64,000 bases of DNA from Alphaproteobacteria bacterium AO1-B. GTDB lineage: Bacteria > Pseudomonadota > Alphaproteobacteria > Rhizobiales > Stappiaceae. The translations under genes and the position numbers were made by a program. Of the stretch, positions 28,117 through 37,018 are shown piece after piece. Every line of letters starts with the position of its first letter. Position 1 is the first letter of the stretch. The stretch is taken from positions 992,001-1,056,000 of the forward strand of contig MLAX01000002.1 in NCBI GenBank assembly GCA_001890945.1, read 5' to 3'. The notes under the pieces were generated by a model. That model was not told the DNA's origin. It saw only the letters and a list, made by a program, of their open reading frames with translations, and made no database searches.

Positions 28117-29808
28117 ATGCAAATGCGTTGGTTGGTTGTTGGGATTTTGGCGGTAAGTGCCGCCACATCGGCTCAAGCCGAAGCCCAGGAGCAGCCCAAG
28201 CTGGTCTTGCAGATTACCGTTGATCAGCTGCGTGGTGACTTGATCGACCGGAACATTGCGCACTTTGGCGACACTGGGTTCAAACGCCTTCTTCAAAACG
28301 GCATCTATTATACAAACGCCCATCACAGACACGCCAACACAGAGACAATTGTCGGCCACACCACATTGGCAACAGGCACCGATCCCGCCGTTCACGGAAT
28401 GGTTGCCAACCTCTGGTTCGACCGGGCTACCGGGAAGCCGTTTTACAACGTTCAGGATCCTGATTATCCGCTGCTGGCGAAGTCCGGTGTCGATCAGGCT
28501 ACCGAAATCGATCCGACACAGCGGGCTGCGACATCTGATGGACGCTCTCCTTCGTCGATCTTGTCATCTACCTTGTCTGATGAAATTGCGATCGCGAATG
28601 CTGGCGTTTCGAAAATATTCGGGGTGTCCGTCAAAGATCGCGGTGCCATCTCGATGGCCGGCCACGCCGGAACGGCCTACTGGTTCTCAAAGAGCGACGG
28701 CCGGTTTGTCACGTCGAGCTACTACATGGACACCTATCCAGAATGGGTCGATGCCTGGAACGACGCCGGGCATGTTCTGGCCTACGCCTATACAGATTGG
28801 GAGCTGATTGACCCTGAACACACCTATCGGTTTGCTGCCTTCGATAATGCGGAATGGGAAACCGATTTCCCGGGATTTGGCCGCACATTTCCGCATCCAT
28901 TCGGAGCTTGGGACAGCAAGTACTACACGACGTTTTTGACGCTCAGCCCGGCAGGCGATGAGTTGACGGCATCGTTTGCAGAAACACTGATCGATAAGGA
29001 GGCTATCGGTTCAGATGATGTGACCGATTATCTCTCGGTCAGCTTTTCATCGACAGATTATGTCGGCCACATTTTCGGCCCATCCAGCTTGGAAGCCGAA
29101 GACAATCTGCGCCGTCTTGATAAAACCATTGGCCAGCTGCTGGACCATGTGGATCAAAAGATCGGTTTGGAACATACCCTGGTCGTTTTGTCCGCAGACC
29201 ACGGCGGCGCGGAAGTCCCGGGTTACCTGGAATATCTCGGTATTCCGGCGGGCTATTTCTCTTTCGATGACATAGACAAGGAACCTGCCGCGAAAGCTCT
29301 CATTGCTGAGTTTGGGGTCGCTCACGAGCTCATTTCCTCTTTTTCCCAGCCTTACGTCTATCTCAACGAACAACTGATTTCGGACAAAGGACTAGAAAAG
29401 GCGGACGTTGCCAGAACTCTCGCCAGAGAACTGCAAAAGATGCCGGCCATTGCCTACGCGATATCCAGCGAGGATCTCGCAAGTGCTGCGATTGCCAAGA
29501 CGAGTGTCAGCGATGCAGTGCTGGCGAATTTTCATGCCTCACGGTCCGGCGACGTTTACGTCGTATTTGAACCGCACTGGTTTGTGGGTGATTTTGACGG
29601 GCTTCACGTTGCCTCGCACCATGGTTCCCCCTGGACCTATGATACGCATGTCCCGATAATCTTTTCCCGGCCGGGGATGAAAGCGAACCGCATCCCGGCG
29701 CGGGTTGAAACAGTCGACCTCGCGCCGACGGTTACCGCCTACTTGAGGATCAAGGCACCCAGTGGCACTCGTGGTAAGATCTTGGATGAGGTCGTCCACT
29801 CTCAGTAA
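28117..29808 (+). CDS. PafA-like alkaline phosphatase (secreted phosphomonoesterase)
   Basis: Alkaline phosphatase superfamily enzyme of 563 residues with a signal peptide ending near SAQA. The frame opens at TTG 28111, but ATG 28117 is the likely start. Active-site residues line up with Elizabethkingia PafA: nucleophile T77 in ETIVGHTTL, N98 in MVANLWF, and K173 and R175 in SVKDRGAISMAGH. Metal ligands are in ITVDQLRGD, SSTDYVGHIFGP, LSADHGG and ASHHGSPW. The Thr nucleophile and the Lys/Arg pair argue for phosphate monoesters over sulfate esters. PafA itself is not repressed by phosphate. It follows the coiled-coil gene by 2 bases and precedes the FGE gene. Confidence 0.88.
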   Translation: MQMRWLVVGILAVSAATSAQAEAQEQPKLVLQITVDQLRGDLIDRNIAHFGDTGFKRLLQNGIYYTNAHHRHANTETIVGHTTLATGTDPAVHGMVANLWFDRATGKPFYNVQDPDYPLLAKSGVDQATEIDPTQRAATSDGRSPSSILSSTLSDEIAIANAGVSKIFGVSVKDRGAISMAGHAGTAYWFSKSDGRFVTSSYYMDTYPEWVDAWNDAGHVLAYAYTDWELIDPEHTYRFAAFDNAEWETDFPGFGRTFPHPFGAWDSKYYTTFLTLSPAGDELTASFAETLIDKEAIGSDDVTDYLSVSFSSTDYVGHIFGPSSLEAEDNLRRLDKTIGQLLDHVDQKIGLEHTLVVLSADHGGAEVPGYLEYLGIPAGYFSFDDIDKEPAAKALIAEFGVAHELISSFSQPYVYLNEQLISDKGLEKADVARTLARELQKMPAIAYAISSEDLASAAIAKTSVSDAVLANFHASRSGDVYVVFEPHWFVGDFDGLHVASHHGSPWTYDTHVPIIFSRPGMKANRIPARVETVDLAPTVTAYLRIKAPSGTRGKILDEVVHSQ

Positions 29809-29904
29809 CTTTTGATCAAACGCGGACTGCTCGATGACAACATCACTGCCAATTATCCGAGACGTAAGGATCTACAAGCGGCGATCGATCATCGGCCAAA
29901 ATGG

Positions 29905-30942
29905 ATGAGGATTGGGGATCAGAGTTTCCATGGGAGCCAGGCAACTGAAAAAGGCAATAATTTGAGGCGGGTAATTTCCAGTTTCCTAGGACTGATCACT
30001 CTTACTCTGGCAATCAGCTCTGCTTCGCAGGCAAACGGTGATTTTGTTTTGCTGGACGGCGGGACCTTCACGATGGGCTCGAATGAGCACTACCGTGAGG
30101 AGGCAATTGAGCGGCAAGTCACGGTCAGTCCCTTCCAAATCAAGAAAACCGAAGTCACCAATGCCGAATTCCGGGCCTTCGTCGAGGCGACCGGCTATGT
30201 CACCACCGCCGAGCGGAACCTGGATCCGGCAGAAAACCCCAGCCTTCCAGAAAACCTGCTGCGCGCTGGATCGATGGTTTTTGCCCAGCCGCCCGGCAAG
30301 GTGGACCTGACAGACTTCCGCGTTTGGTGGCGCTATGTCCCGGGTGCAGACTGGCAACACCCGGAAGGCCCCGACAGCTCAATTGAGGACATGGACGACC
30401 ACCCGGTGGTTCAGATCTCGCCGGAAGACGCCCGCGCCTACGCCAAGTGGGCCGGCGGCCGCTTGCCCACCGAGGCGGAATGGGAATTTGCCGCTCGGGG
30501 CGGCATCGAGGGCGCGGAGTACACCTGGGGCGACGGCTATGATCCAGGGCAAGGTTGGAAGGCCAACACATGGCAAGGCCTCTTTCCAAGTGTCGACACC
30601 AAGGAAGACGGCTATCACGGAACAGCTCCCGTCGGCTCCTTTCCGCCTAATGCCCACGGCCTTTACGACATGGCCGGAAACGTTTGGGAGCATGTCTCCG
30701 ACTGGTGGGTGCCTGGACACCCGGAAATTGCCGCAACCGACCCGGACGGGCCACCAGAGATCCTGGCAGCCAGCTTCTCTCATCCGAGCGTTGGAGCAAT
30801 GAATGTCGTCAAAGGCGGATCCTGGCTTTGCGCTCCGTCCTATTGCCTGAGATACCGACCCGCCGCCCGCCAGAATGCAGAACGCAGCCTTGGCACAAAC
30901 CACATCGGGTTTCGCATCGTCAAAGATGCACCAACACGATAG
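29905..30942 (+). CDS. Formylglycine-generating enzyme (SUMF1 family)
   Basis: Oxidises a Cys in CxPxR-like sequences of sulfatases to formylglycine. The protein has 345 residues from ATG 29905; a TTG at 29962 would give a neat signal peptide (RRVISSFLGLITLTLAISSA) and is an alternative. The core opens with GGTFTMGSNEHYREEA and runs through KTEVTNAEFRAFVEATGY, LPTEAEWEFAARGG and NVWEHVSDWW. Both active-site cysteines of true FGEs are present in GGSWLCAPSYCLRYR (C309 and C314; second codon at 30844), spaced as in human FGE C336/C341. Many SUMF1 paralogues lack these, so real FGE activity is expected. The predicted export suggests it may act outside the cytoplasm. Confidence 0.9.
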   Translation: MRIGDQSFHGSQATEKGNNLRRVISSFLGLITLTLAISSASQANGDFVLLDGGTFTMGSNEHYREEAIERQVTVSPFQIKKTEVTNAEFRAFVEATGYVTTAERNLDPAENPSLPENLLRAGSMVFAQPPGKVDLTDFRVWWRYVPGADWQHPEGPDSSIEDMDDHPVVQISPEDARAYAKWAGGRLPTEAEWEFAARGGIEGAEYTWGDGYDPGQGWKANTWQGLFPSVDTKEDGYHGTAPVGSFPPNAHGLYDMAGNVWEHVSDWWVPGHPEIAATDPDGPPEILAASFSHPSVGAMNVVKGGSWLCAPSYCLRYRPAARQNAERSLGTNHIGFRIVKDAPTR

Positions 30943-30994
30943 TTGCGCAATCCAGTCGGTCTTGAAAAACCTATGTCAGGAACCCTTTACAACA

Positions 30995-31423
30995 TCACTT
31001 TCTGAACCGGTTCATCTCGATCAGCATATCTAGTCTATCGGACAAGAAATCCATTCGTTCTTCAAAACGGCGGAAAGCAACCTCATCGGGAATCTCATCC
31101 GGTACAGGAATGTTCCCCGCAAGCCTTAGGACCTCACCGACTCTGGCACCGTCTTTGGTCCAGTAATACGTGACTCTTTGCGGCGGCCTGCGATTGGCCG
31201 TCTTGATGCGAACCTTTACTTCGCCGTTGTTTTGCACATCGTGATCACTGATATCGGCTTCGCCTCCTGTATCAGTGAGTGTATATTCTGCATCCTTGTC
31301 GTCCGGTTTCTTTCCATCGACTACTATGACCTCAATACCTGCCAGCCCCCAGGTTATATGCAGGTCATTCACGGCCTGGCCGGTGTTATTGGTGAATTTG
31401 TAAGTCTTAAATGAACGCGCCAT
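30995..31423 (-). CDS. Hypothetical protein with C-terminal helix
   Basis: Unrecognised protein of 142 residues. The ATG at 31423 has GGGGGT just upstream; another ATG 12 bases earlier (31435) is part of that element. The first about 100 residues look like a small beta-sandwich (KTYKFTNNTGQAVNDLHITW, then EVKVRIKTANRRPPQRVTYYW). The last about 35 residues form an amphipathic helix (FRRFEERMDFLSDRLDMLIE). No signal peptide or membrane segment is seen. Its stop lies 53 bases beyond the FGE stop on the opposite strand. Its AT content is higher than that of its neighbours. Confidence 0.65.
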   Translation of the reverse strand: MARSFKTYKFTNNTGQAVNDLHITWGLAGIEVIVVDGKKPDDKDAEYTLTDTGGEADISDHDVQNNGEVKVRIKTANRRPPQRVTYYWTKDGARVGEVLRLAGNIPVPDEIPDEVAFRRFEERMDFLSDRLDMLIEMNRFRK

Positions 31424-31712
31424 GGTTACCCCCATCTAACTGAAAATTTGATACAGCGCGGAGATTTGAATCTCACTTATGATTGCATTGCATAATATAA
31501 TTTACCTTACGTAATGTCCAATCTAATTGCATTCACTCAACAATACCACCATTTGGGGAATCTAGGTTGTATACACATTGGATGACCTGCACAGCTATGC
31601 CAGTATAGAAAAGTCTAGATGTCGGCCTGGGCAGGAAACACGTCCGGTCTCGTGTCGTCCAAATTTCAACCATCCTTAAGAACGGGCTATCAAGTTGAGC
31701 GAGGCGTTGACC

Positions 31713-32546
31713 ATGAAAAGGCTGCTCCAAAATGGTGCGGGTTGCTGCGCAGTGCTGAGCTATTCGTTTGTTGCTGCGGTTTCGCTGGCCACTCCAAACG
31801 CCGCTGCCGATCTCCCCTCGCCGCCCCCTGCCACATACACACCGGATCTTCGCGTTGAGCGCAGCTGGGAGTTTGTCATTGCGCCTTATCTGCTTGCACC
31901 GACCATTCAGGGCGACACGACGATTGGCCGCTTGCCGAATACGTCGCTTGACGTGTCGCCGGGAACCATCTTTGAGAACTTGCAGTTCGGCGCGATGGGG
32001 CATTTCGAAGCGCTGTATGACGGCCGGTTCGGTGTAACCCTCGACGTTGCGTATATGGATCTCGGGTCTGGCCGAACATTCCCGCGCGTCGGAGGCACTG
32101 TCAGTGCCGGGGTCAAACAGCTGGTGAGCGAAGCCTATTTCGGCTACCGGTTCTGGAGACAGGATTCAAGCTGGATGGAAGCCTATGCGGGCGGACGCTG
32201 ATGGTACAATCAGATTGATGTCACCGCGAACGTGCCGCGCAATTCCTTTTCCAGGACGATCACCGAACAATGGATCGATCCGGTCATCGGTCTGCGCGGG
32301 CAGCATTTCCTGAACGACAAATTGTCTCTATTCGGAAGTGCCAACGTTGGCGGGTTCGGGTTGGTCTCTGACTTTACATGGGGCGCGCAGGCCGGCGTCG
32401 GCTATCACTTCAACGAGCGTTGGGCGATGCATCTGCACTACAAGGCGACCGGCGTGGACTATGACAACGGGAAATCCGGCACCGAGGCATTTTCCTATGA
32501 CACCGTCACGCACGGGCCAATGGCCGGCGTCGCCTTCCGTTTCTAG
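31713..32546 (+). pseudogene. Outer-membrane beta-barrel protein gene with in-frame TGA
   Basis: The frame starts at ATG 31713 with a signal peptide (to ATPNAAA|D) and shows alternating strands such as WEFVIAPYLLAPTIQG and GRFGVTLDVAYMDLG. It stops at TGA 32199-32201 (codon 163) after EAYAGGR. The same frame then continues without interruption from WYNQIDVTANV to GPMAGVAFRF, whose terminal Phe is the outer-membrane assembly signal. Total is 277 codons with one stop. Both halves belong to one barrel, so this is a nonsense mutation (for example TGG to TGA), a sequencing error or a readthrough site. Functional loss is the simplest reading. Confidence 0.8.
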
Positions 32547-32603
32547 ACAACCGCTGCAGAGTTTTGTCGGCCGGCTGCACGCAGTCGATCGATCCCAGCC
32601 GTC

Positions 32604-32948
32604 TTACAAACGAATGACGTATTCCTTGGTGGTGGTTTCCAGAACTTCCCAGGTGCCGGAAAACCCTGGGCGCAGGATAAAACTGTCTCCAGCTTTCACG
32701 TGATGCTCCTGCCCGTCCGTGTCTGTCAGGACAGAGTGGCCATCGAGGATGCGGCAGTATTCCCATTCGTCATACTGGATCCGCCATTTTCCCGGCGTGG
32801 AGCGCCAAATGCCACAAAAAAGACCATCGCGCTCTTCGACGTTCCAGGTGGTGAATTCAGGTGATCCTGATATCAACCGGTCCGGCGCTGGGGCATCAAT
32901 TTCTGGAGCGGCGGCATCTTGAGACAAGCGGCAGAAAGTGTCAGTCAC
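32604..32948 (-). CDS. Cupin domain protein (DUF861-like)
   Basis: Small single-domain cupin of 114 residues. The pattern WNVEERDGLFCGIWRSTPGK, WEYCRILDGHSVLTDTDG and AGDSFILRPGFSGTWEVLE matches the DUF861 group related to ureidoglycine aminohydrolase, whose barrel has Glu/His and Trp positions but often no full metal set. The function of stand-alone members is not fixed. It lies alone, convergent with the broken barrel gene and downstream of the desaturase on the same strand. Confidence 0.8.
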   Translation of the reverse strand: MTDTFCRLSQDAAAPEIDAPAPDRLISGSPEFTTWNVEERDGLFCGIWRSTPGKWRIQYDEWEYCRILDGHSVLTDTDGQEHHVKAGDSFILRPGFSGTWEVLETTTKEYVIRL

Positions 32949-33070
32949 GGGAGCTTTCCTTCAAACAAACGCCCGTATTTCATACACCGACCGGTAACAG
33001 TGCGCCCGGATTTCTTCATCCGAGCCGTCACTCAACGGCGCATACGCATCGGGGCTCTGCTCGGCAGAGT

Positions 33071-34060
33071 TCAAGCCGCCGAGAACGGTACCAGCCGTTT
33101 GGTGTCTTCATCCCATAGCGCCAGATGAGCGCTTTTCAGGCTTTCCCAAATTGTAAGCTTATTGATGGAGGCCAGCTCCGGTTTCCCCGCCATGCATTCC
33201 TGCAAACGGTAATTCGGAATGTGACTGCAAAGATGGTGGATGTGATGCAGGCCAATGTTGCCTGTGAACCAATTGAGGATCGCTGGCAGCTCATAATAAG
33301 ATGAGCCGAGGATTGCCGCGGTTTTCCGGTCCCAAACACCATCACGCGACCAATGTGTCTCTTCGAACTGGTGCTGGATGTAAAATAGCCAGACGCCGGC
33401 TGCGGCTGACAGCACCACGATCGGTGCAAAAACGAGCACGAAGTGTACCCACCCCATGAAGAACGCGAGCGTGCCGTAGACGGCAACAATGGCAAGATCC
33501 AACAATAGCACGCTGGCGGTCATCTTCCAGGACGGACGTTGAACGGTGAACGGGAGCCGCTGGATAATCAGAAAGTGCAGAACACCGCCGACGAATGTCA
33601 TGAAAAACGGGTTCCGATAGATCCGGTACCAGACGCGTTTGTGAAGTGGCAGAGACCGGAATTCCTCAACCGTCAGCGTATCGATATCGCCGAAGCCGCG
33701 CCGGTCGAGGTTGGATGATGTCGCATGGTGAAGCGCATGTGCCCGCTGCCAATACGCATAGGGTGTCAGCGTCAGGATGCTCATCAACCGCCCGGTCGTA
33801 TCGTTGGCCGTTTTGGACGAGAAGAATGATCCGTGGCCACAGTCATGCTGAATGATGAACAAGCGGACAATCAACCCGGCGGTCGGTACAGATAGGGCCA
33901 ACGTGATCCAATAGCTGATATCCACCGCGGCATACATGGCGGCAACCAAAGCAACGAACAATGGCACGGTTGTGAGAACCTGGAAAAGAGCAGTTGCGTT
34001 ATTCGGAGTGCGATACTGCTCGCAGTGTTCGACAAGGTCCTGAATCTGGCTCGGATGCAC
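33071..34060 (-). CDS. Membrane fatty acid desaturase
   Basis: Di-iron membrane desaturase of 329 residues that would introduce a double bond into acyl chains of membrane lipids. The three His boxes are HDCGH (residue 72 on), HALHH (108-112) and HHIHH (272-276). Hydrophobic pairs lie at about 30-70 and 155-225. The pattern resembles delta-12/omega-3-type bacterial desaturases acting on phospholipids. The start is GTG at 34060; I see no better codon upstream. No regulator is adjacent. Confidence 0.88.
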   Translation of the reverse strand: MHPSQIQDLVEHCEQYRTPNNATALFQVLTTVPLFVALVAAMYAAVDISYWITLALSVPTAGLIVRLFIIQHDCGHGSFFSSKTANDTTGRLMSILTLTPYAYWQRAHALHHATSSNLDRRGFGDIDTLTVEEFRSLPLHKRVWYRIYRNPFFMTFVGGVLHFLIIQRLPFTVQRPSWKMTASVLLLDLAIVAVYGTLAFFMGWVHFVLVFAPIVVLSAAAGVWLFYIQHQFEETHWSRDGVWDRKTAAILGSSYYELPAILNWFTGNIGLHHIHHLCSHIPNYRLQECMAGKPELASINKLTIWESLKSAHLALWDEDTKRLVPFSAA

Positions 34061-34368
34061 TGGGATATCCCGTTTTCTTCTTTTCGGGAGTATTCCCTTA
34101 CGTGGGTGGTGACAGACTGAGCGTGCTGGGTCAATGCAGACGGCAACTAATGCGTCTTTTTGCTCAGTAAATGGTTTTCAATTTCCTGTTTCTTCGCCGA
34201 TAGGTTCGCTTTGGAGGGAGGAACAACCCTATCCGCATGTCCGTCTGAAGCAGACAGCGAATCTCCTTCAAAAAATGGAACCTCGGTAATTGGCGTTGTG
34301 GGGTCGAAAGCAAGCGTGATAAAAACTATATAGCGACGGTAGACAGTGACCGACCGGATCTCGCCGCC
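34061..34368. other. Divergent intergenic region, desaturase/selO
   Basis: 308 bases with no gene I can support. It must hold the promoters of the desaturase (leftward) and selO (rightward). The stretch just before selO (CTATATAGCGACGG near 34326) is the most promoter-like part. Confidence 0.4.
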
Positions 34369-35850
34369 ATGACAACACAGCCACCTGCCTTTCAGTTCGA
34401 CAATACGTATGCCCGCGAACTTCCCGGGTTCTACGTCGAGTGGCAGGGCGCGGCCGTGCCGGACCCGAAGCTGGTCCTTCTAAACTCCTCGCTCGCCGGT
34501 GAACTCGGTCTTGATAGCGCGGCGCTTGCTGCTCCCGAAATGGCGGCTGTCTTTGCTGGCTCGGCAAGTCCTGAAGGGGCTTCTCCCCTCGCACAGGTCT
34601 ATGCCGGTCATCAGTTCGGCGGGTTTTCGCCTCAGCTCGGCGATGGCCGGGCCCTCTTGATTGGCGAGGTGATCGATCAGGAAGGCCATCGCCGCGACAT
34701 TCAACTCAAGGGCTCCGGCCGGACACCGTTCTCACGCGGTGGCGACGGCAAAGCGGTGATTGGCCCGGTCCTGAGGGAATACATCCTCGGCGAGGCCATG
34801 CACGCGCTCGGTGTGCCAACAACACGTGCGCTTGCGGCCTTGACAACCGGCGAGATGATCCAACGTGAAGGCCTGAAACCTGGCGCAGTCCTTACCCGTG
34901 TAGCATCCAGCCATTTGCGGGTCGGGACATTCCAATTCTTTGCGGCCCGAAGCGATACAGACAAGGTGCGGCAACTGGCGGACTACGCCATCGCGCGGCA
35001 TGATCCGGACCTCCCGGACGCGGACGATCGATATCTGCATTTCCTTGCCCGTGTTGTGAACCGCCAGGCCCGGCTGGTTTCCGAATGGATGCTGATCGGC
35101 TTTGTCCATGGTGTGATGAACACAGACAACACCACGATCTCCGGTGAAACGATCGACTATGGTCCCTGCGCGTTTTTGGACGGTTATGATCCGGCCGCTG
35201 TTTTTAGCTCGATTGACCACGGTGGGCGTTATGCCTTCGGCCGTCAGCCCACCATCATGCAGTGGAACCTGGCACGCTTGGCAGAAGCCCTGCTCCCCTT
35301 GCTCGATCCAGCGGACCTCGACAGAGCCGTAGAACTTGCAACTCAGGAACTGAACAAATTTCCGGACCTCTATCGAACCGCCTGGCTCAACGGCATGTCC
35401 AAAAAGCTTGGCCTGACTGATCTGAAAGATGATGATGGCACTCTGTTTGAGGACCTTCTCAGCGCGATGGCGGCATCCAAAACCGACTACACATTGGTTT
35501 TCCGGCACCTGGCCGATGCTGTCTCCGGAAACACCGCTCCCCTTTTTGATCTCTTCGAAGACAAGGCCGATATATCTGCCTGGGTAAATCGCTGGGATCA
35601 ACGGCGCTCCGCAGAAGGGCGTCCAACCGAAGAAATCAGCCGCGAGATGAACCGTGTGAACCCGGTCTACATTCCACGCAATCACAAGGTCGAAGAGGCG
35701 TTGGCCGCCGCAGAGACCGGAGATTATAGTCTGGTTGAAGACCTGCTCGATGTCTTGAAAGATCCTTATAAGGAACGTGAAGGATTGGAGGCTTACGCAA
35801 AGCCGGCACCACAGGATTTTGGACCTTACCAAACATTCTGTGGGACCTGA
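34369..35850 (+). CDS. selO: Protein adenylyltransferase SelO
   Basis: Pseudokinase-fold enzyme (YdiU/SelO) that transfers AMP from ATP to Ser, Thr or Tyr of target proteins, linked to redox stress. At 493 residues it has the usual bacterial length. Seen: YAGHQFGGFSPQLGDGRA, the nucleotide loop IQLKGSGRTPFSRGGDG, the metal-binding NTDN in HGVMNTDNTTISG and IDYGPCAFLD, and the extreme C-terminal TFCGT. The two Cys (in YGPC and TFCGT) correspond to the regulatory disulfide described in E. coli SelO. It stands alone. A short hairpin (CAGCGTC 35861-35867 / GACGCTG 35877-35883) follows the stop. Confidence 0.96.
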   Translation: MTTQPPAFQFDNTYARELPGFYVEWQGAAVPDPKLVLLNSSLAGELGLDSAALAAPEMAAVFAGSASPEGASPLAQVYAGHQFGGFSPQLGDGRALLIGEVIDQEGHRRDIQLKGSGRTPFSRGGDGKAVIGPVLREYILGEAMHALGVPTTRALAALTTGEMIQREGLKPGAVLTRVASSHLRVGTFQFFAARSDTDKVRQLADYAIARHDPDLPDADDRYLHFLARVVNRQARLVSEWMLIGFVHGVMNTDNTTISGETIDYGPCAFLDGYDPAAVFSSIDHGGRYAFGRQPTIMQWNLARLAEALLPLLDPADLDRAVELATQELNKFPDLYRTAWLNGMSKKLGLTDLKDDDGTLFEDLLSAMAASKTDYTLVFRHLADAVSGNTAPLFDLFEDKADISAWVNRWDQRRSAEGRPTEEISREMNRVNPVYIPRNHKVEEALAAAETGDYSLVEDLLDVLKDPYKEREGLEAYAKPAPQDFGPYQTFCGT

Positions 35851-36205
35851 GCCTCATCGGCAGCGTCGTTAATTTTGACGCTGCACTGGAAGCCGTTCTG
35901 CTCAACGCTGAGCGGTTTACAGGTTCGGATAACTTATCCGACGACCTAATTTACTTACCGCCTTCATTTAAAAATCAACAACTACAAACCGAAGAAAAAT
36001 ACACTTCGCGCTCTGATTTGCAGCCAACTGAAATATTTTACATGGATAATTTTTATAGAACTACTTCTCTCAAATACTTTGATAACCTTATTCTTACTTT
36101 CACTCAAAAATCACCTCACTCATAACCAAGAGTAAGCCCCTCCCCTTTCTAATGACGGCTGCAAAACAACGATAAGCAGTCCTATCGCTCCAGAAAGGAA
36201 CCGAC
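35851..36205. other. AT-rich intergenic region before SBP 2
   Basis: 355 bases, much richer in A/T than its flanks from 35930 to 36150. It has one hairpin just after selO and no open frame with coding character. It probably contains the promoter of the downstream solute-binding protein, whose start has AGAAAGGAACC upstream. Confidence 0.4.
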
Positions 36206-36916
36206 ATGAAATTTGCTGCTGGCCTCATCGCCCTTGCCGCTGCTGCGGTGCTCACCCCTGCTCACGCTGCAGACATCAACCTCACCACCGAGGAATACAA
36301 ACCGTTCAACTACATGGAAGGCGACAAGATCGTCGGCTTTGGTGCTGAGCAGGTTTTTGAAATCATGAACCGCGCAGGCCTGACCTATGACGTCGAAATG
36401 GCGCAATGGTCGCGCGCGATCGGCCTGGCTGAAAAACAAGCGGACTACTGTGTGTTTACAGCATCGCACACAGAGGCGCGTGATCCATTGTTCGTCTGGG
36501 TCGAACCGCTGAATGTTGACCGGACGCTGCTGATCAAAAAAGCCGGATCTGATGTCAACGCCACAACAATCGACGAAGCCATGGCTTACTCTGTCGGCAC
36601 GCAGTCCCAAGACTACACGGAAGCTCTATTGAAAGACAAAGGTTTCCCGAAAATCGATGCCGCCAAGGATATGGAAACAACCCTCAAGAAGCTGGCAGCG
36701 GGCCGGATCGACATGGTCGCCGTATCCGAAGCGTTCTTCAACAGCCTCAAGAAAGACGGTGTCGCGGTCGAAGAAGCGGTTGTCTTGTCTGAGACCGTCC
36801 TGTCGATGGCATGTAATCCGGGCACGAATGCCGACAATGTCAAAAAAATGCAGGACGCATTGAAGTCCATGATCGATGACGGCACCCAAGCCAAGATCCT
36901 GGCGAAATATCAGTAA
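36206..36916 (+). CDS. Solitary periplasmic solute-binding protein (SBP 2)
   Basis: SBP_bac_3-class protein of 236 residues with a textbook signal peptide cleaved after TPAHA|A. The mature chain begins INLTTEEYKPFNYMEGDKIV and continues VEMAQWSRAIGLAEKQADYC; the Trp-x-Arg pair after the second helix is shared with SBP 1 and SBP 3. YCVFTASHTEARDP holds the usual ligand-contacting Thr. There is no neighbouring permease or ATPase. It has its own ribosome-binding site and terminator, so it is a single-gene unit, convergent with SBP 3. Confidence 0.87.
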   Translation: MKFAAGLIALAAAAVLTPAHAADINLTTEEYKPFNYMEGDKIVGFGAEQVFEIMNRAGLTYDVEMAQWSRAIGLAEKQADYCVFTASHTEARDPLFVWVEPLNVDRTLLIKKAGSDVNATTIDEAMAYSVGTQSQDYTEALLKDKGFPKIDAAKDMETTLKKLAAGRIDMVAVSEAFFNSLKKDGVAVEEAVVLSETVLSMACNPGTNADNVKKMQDALKSMIDDGTQAKILAKYQ

Positions 36917-36948
36917 GCAAACGCGCCATCTGAACCGAATAAGAAAAG

Positions 36949-36986
36949 CGGCCCTTGCACGGTGATGCAGGGGCCGTTCTCTTTTT
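36949..36986 (+). terminator. Terminator of SBP 2
   Basis: Stem CGGCCCTTGCA / TGCAGGGGCCG (one G-U pair) around CGGTGA, followed by TTCTCTTTTT. Confidence 0.85.
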
Positions 36987-37018
36987 GCTATGATCTGCGC
37001 CGAAGGCAGAAAACTCAT

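Noticed and set aside
32199..32201. TGA as a selenocysteine codon in the barrel gene
   Set aside because: No SECIS-like hairpin directly after it, and selenocysteine is not known at this position in outer-membrane barrels.
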